Of a stretch of 64,000 bases of DNA, positions 62,360 to 64,000 are shown in pieces. The DNA lies in contig QNGE01000947.1 of the NCBI GenBank assembly GCA_008508345.1, positions 1-64,000 of the forward strand. Direction: 5' to 3'. The notes below the pieces were generated by a model. That model was not told the origin of the DNA. It saw only the letters and a program-made list of their open reading frames with translations, and did not search any database. Position 1 is the first letter of the stretch. Every line of letters starts with the position of its first letter. A program made the translations under genes and the position numbers. Origin of the DNA: Paragonimus westermani (lineage: Eukaryota > Platyhelminthes > Trematoda > Plagiorchiida > Troglotrematidae).

Positions 62360-62760
62360 TCGTTTTCACATGAACACACTACTCCCAGCTTTGCAGAAAC
62401 GCAGATAAAAATAAAAAACCATTCCACCCAATCCAGATGAGTTTAGTTTCCTGCACAGCCCCTGGCGAGGTACCTTATCAAGGAAATTTCCGAAGTCCGT
62501 GAGAGCTACATTTACAGCATAGCCCTGATCTATTGCCTCCTCCCCACTCTCCCTCTTGAAAGGAAAATTTTTGACTGAAGTCACGTTAGGCTGGGACGAG
62601 GAGCCCGAGCTTTCTAGAATATTTACTAACCCTTTTTCACTAACCACTCGAGGAGTTTCACCACGACTTTTTCAGGCCCATAGGTCGATAGTCAGCAGAT
62701 ACCGTCCTATCCTCCTTCTTATGTACGGGGCATGCTGCCGTCTCGCACCGCTTCAATGGG
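62360..62760 (-). mobile_element. Decayed LINE reverse-transcriptase relic, reverse strand
   Basis: On the minus strand ADYRPMGL (near 62690) is followed, after stops, by VALTDFGNFLDKVPRQGLC and RKLNSSGLGG. The order matches YRPISL and V-x-L-D-F-S-K-A-F-D-K-V-P-H-x-x-L of CR1/Jockey-type reverse transcriptases. The catalytic Asp neighbourhood is altered (TDFGNFLDKV). Multiple stops; inactive. Confidence 0.55.
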
Positions 62761-64000
62761 ATGACTCTGTTTCCGAAAGACTAGAATTAGCACACTGTAT
62801 AGGACACTCGAAACTTCACGAAGTGGTTTTGATCCATGTCCCTCCCGGTCTATCGGCCTTTATGCTGTTCAAATTTCTCAGTAATCGACGGGTTTTACCT
62901 CAGATATCTCCACATACCGCAAGAAGAGGTGGTTTTCCTTTCTTGCTTCTAGTTTTTTGGATGGAACGGGAGGTTCCGATACGACGGTGCTGACATACTG
63001 ACCCTCCGGTAAGCACACCTCATCGAAATCAGAATGAAAGGGCATCTAGCTACTGAGGGTCATTCGGTGACACCCAGCTACGTCTACGAGCGTAGGTGTT
63101 GGGATATTTTGCTTCAAAAACGTTGGAGTTATTCGAAAAAACATATCGGGCTACGGGAAGAACTGTCAGCTATCCCTCTCTTATAGGACAACTTAACAAC
63201 CTTGAAAAACTGCTTGCAGGTAACTCGGGCTGACCTGTAAACCTCAAAAGTCGTGAGCGACCGGGAACCGATATACCCCGTGGCACTGGTCGCTTCGCTA
63301 CCCTCTTGGCCAATCCAAGGGGGTGTTTGAGCAGTACGGTTAACCACTGAGAGAGGTGAACAAGGTGCAGAAACGCACAGGTATTTTCCATAGTCCTGCG
63401 CCGTGACCAGGCACGGCTGACGAACCGCGGCGACCCTCACAACAGAAAAACATGCATTCCAGACATTAAGAGAACAATATTGGCTATCGCCTCTAGCCGT
63501 CGAAACACGCCACTGAAGTAACACAACGAACTGATCTCTTGGGTCTAGTGGCTGCTGGCAGACCGATTTGTAAGCGAAGTCGGCGAATATTTCGAAGACG
63601 AAATCCAACGCTGCGGAGGTCTGATCCGCCAAAACTCTTGTTGTTCATCTAAAAACTGTCTCAGTGGTATTCGAACTATAAGGTATAGGCGATCAGTTGT
63701 GAGGCTACCTGTTGCAGTAGAACAGTAGAAGAGCTAACAATACAGCTTTGGCCCGTTAACATCCCCTGGAGTTAGGTATCCGCTTGATGTGCCCATCAAT
63801 GAACCACAAAACATCAGACGAAAAATAAGTTAGATTTCGGTGAATAGCAGTCTCTGTCAGCAGCCGTCCTGGACTCATGCTCATGAACAGCATCAAGGTC
63901 CTGACGCTTCAGGGAAGAGCCGGACAAATCGATCTTCATCATATCGAGATTACTTTTGATGCACAGAGAAGAACCACTTTCTTGTCGCTGAGGATCCGAT
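62760..64000. other. End of window, no gene recognised
   Basis: A 167-codon reverse open frame at 63129-63632 is the longest here but shows no domain I recognise. It might be upstream sequence of the reverse LINE relic or chance. Confidence 0.3.

Noticed and set aside
63129..63632. 167-codon reverse open frame
   Set aside because: No recognisable domain, no matching splice signals and a decayed LINE next to it; not enough to call a gene.

Overview
The window reads as a eukaryotic, intron-rich, repeat-rich nuclear scaffold, most likely from a flatworm and probably a trematode. The evidence is short exons with GT/AG borders separated by kilobases, a metazoan Src-type tyrosine kinase, a metazoan TLX-type homeobox gene, and many broken copies of retroelement families common in flatworm genomes (non-LTR LINEs, BEL/Pao, Ty3/gypsy, Penelope-like). 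The phylum is an inference from gene and transposon content. There is one single-base N (5930) and one 222-base N gap (51953-52174). No bacterial operons, rRNA genes, bona fide tRNA genes or CRISPR arrays were seen.

Layout. 1-4.5 kb: the 3' end of a Src-family-like tyrosine kinase gene on the + strand. Three phase-compatible exons run from just before the catalytic loop to the stop codon, followed by an AATAAA; the 5' exons lie outside the window. 4.5-18.7 kb: mostly unrecognised sequence holding a gapped solo LTR (5.9 kb), a cluster of tRNA-like composite repeats (8.1 and 11.7-12.4 kb), one orphan candidate exon (10.9 kb) and a pyrimidine-rich tract on the + strand (13.9-15.9 kb).

18.77-36.15 kb: the main gene of the window, a four-exon TLX/HOX11-like homeobox gene on the + strand. 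It predicts 314 residues, has matching splice phases at all three junctions, an eh1-like motif right after the start codon and a full 60-residue homeodomain with Thr at position 47. An AATAAA lies about 200 bases after the stop. Three of its four exons are too short to stand out as ORFs. Its introns hold LINE, Penelope-like and foldback repeats. A nearly identical 466-base repeat, itself a head-to-head inverted dimer, sits once in intron 2 and once about 500 bases past the stop codon.

36-64 kb: largely a graveyard of transposable elements. It contains a 530-base solo LTR (39.9 kb), BEL/Pao polyprotein pieces split by an LTR-like block (43.5-44.7 kb), a reverse-strand Ty3/gypsy integrase (45.7-46.9 kb), a broken Tnp2/CACTA-like transposase (49.5-51.3 kb), a 362-base perfect inverted repeat around the N gap that encodes Penelope-like GIY-YIG ends (51.6-52.6 kb), a long decayed LINE (56.5-59.4 kb) and another LINE reverse-transcriptase scrap (62.4-62.8 kb). 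I see no intact host gene there. The two host genes are a signalling kinase and a developmental transcription factor; nothing in the sequence links them functionally.
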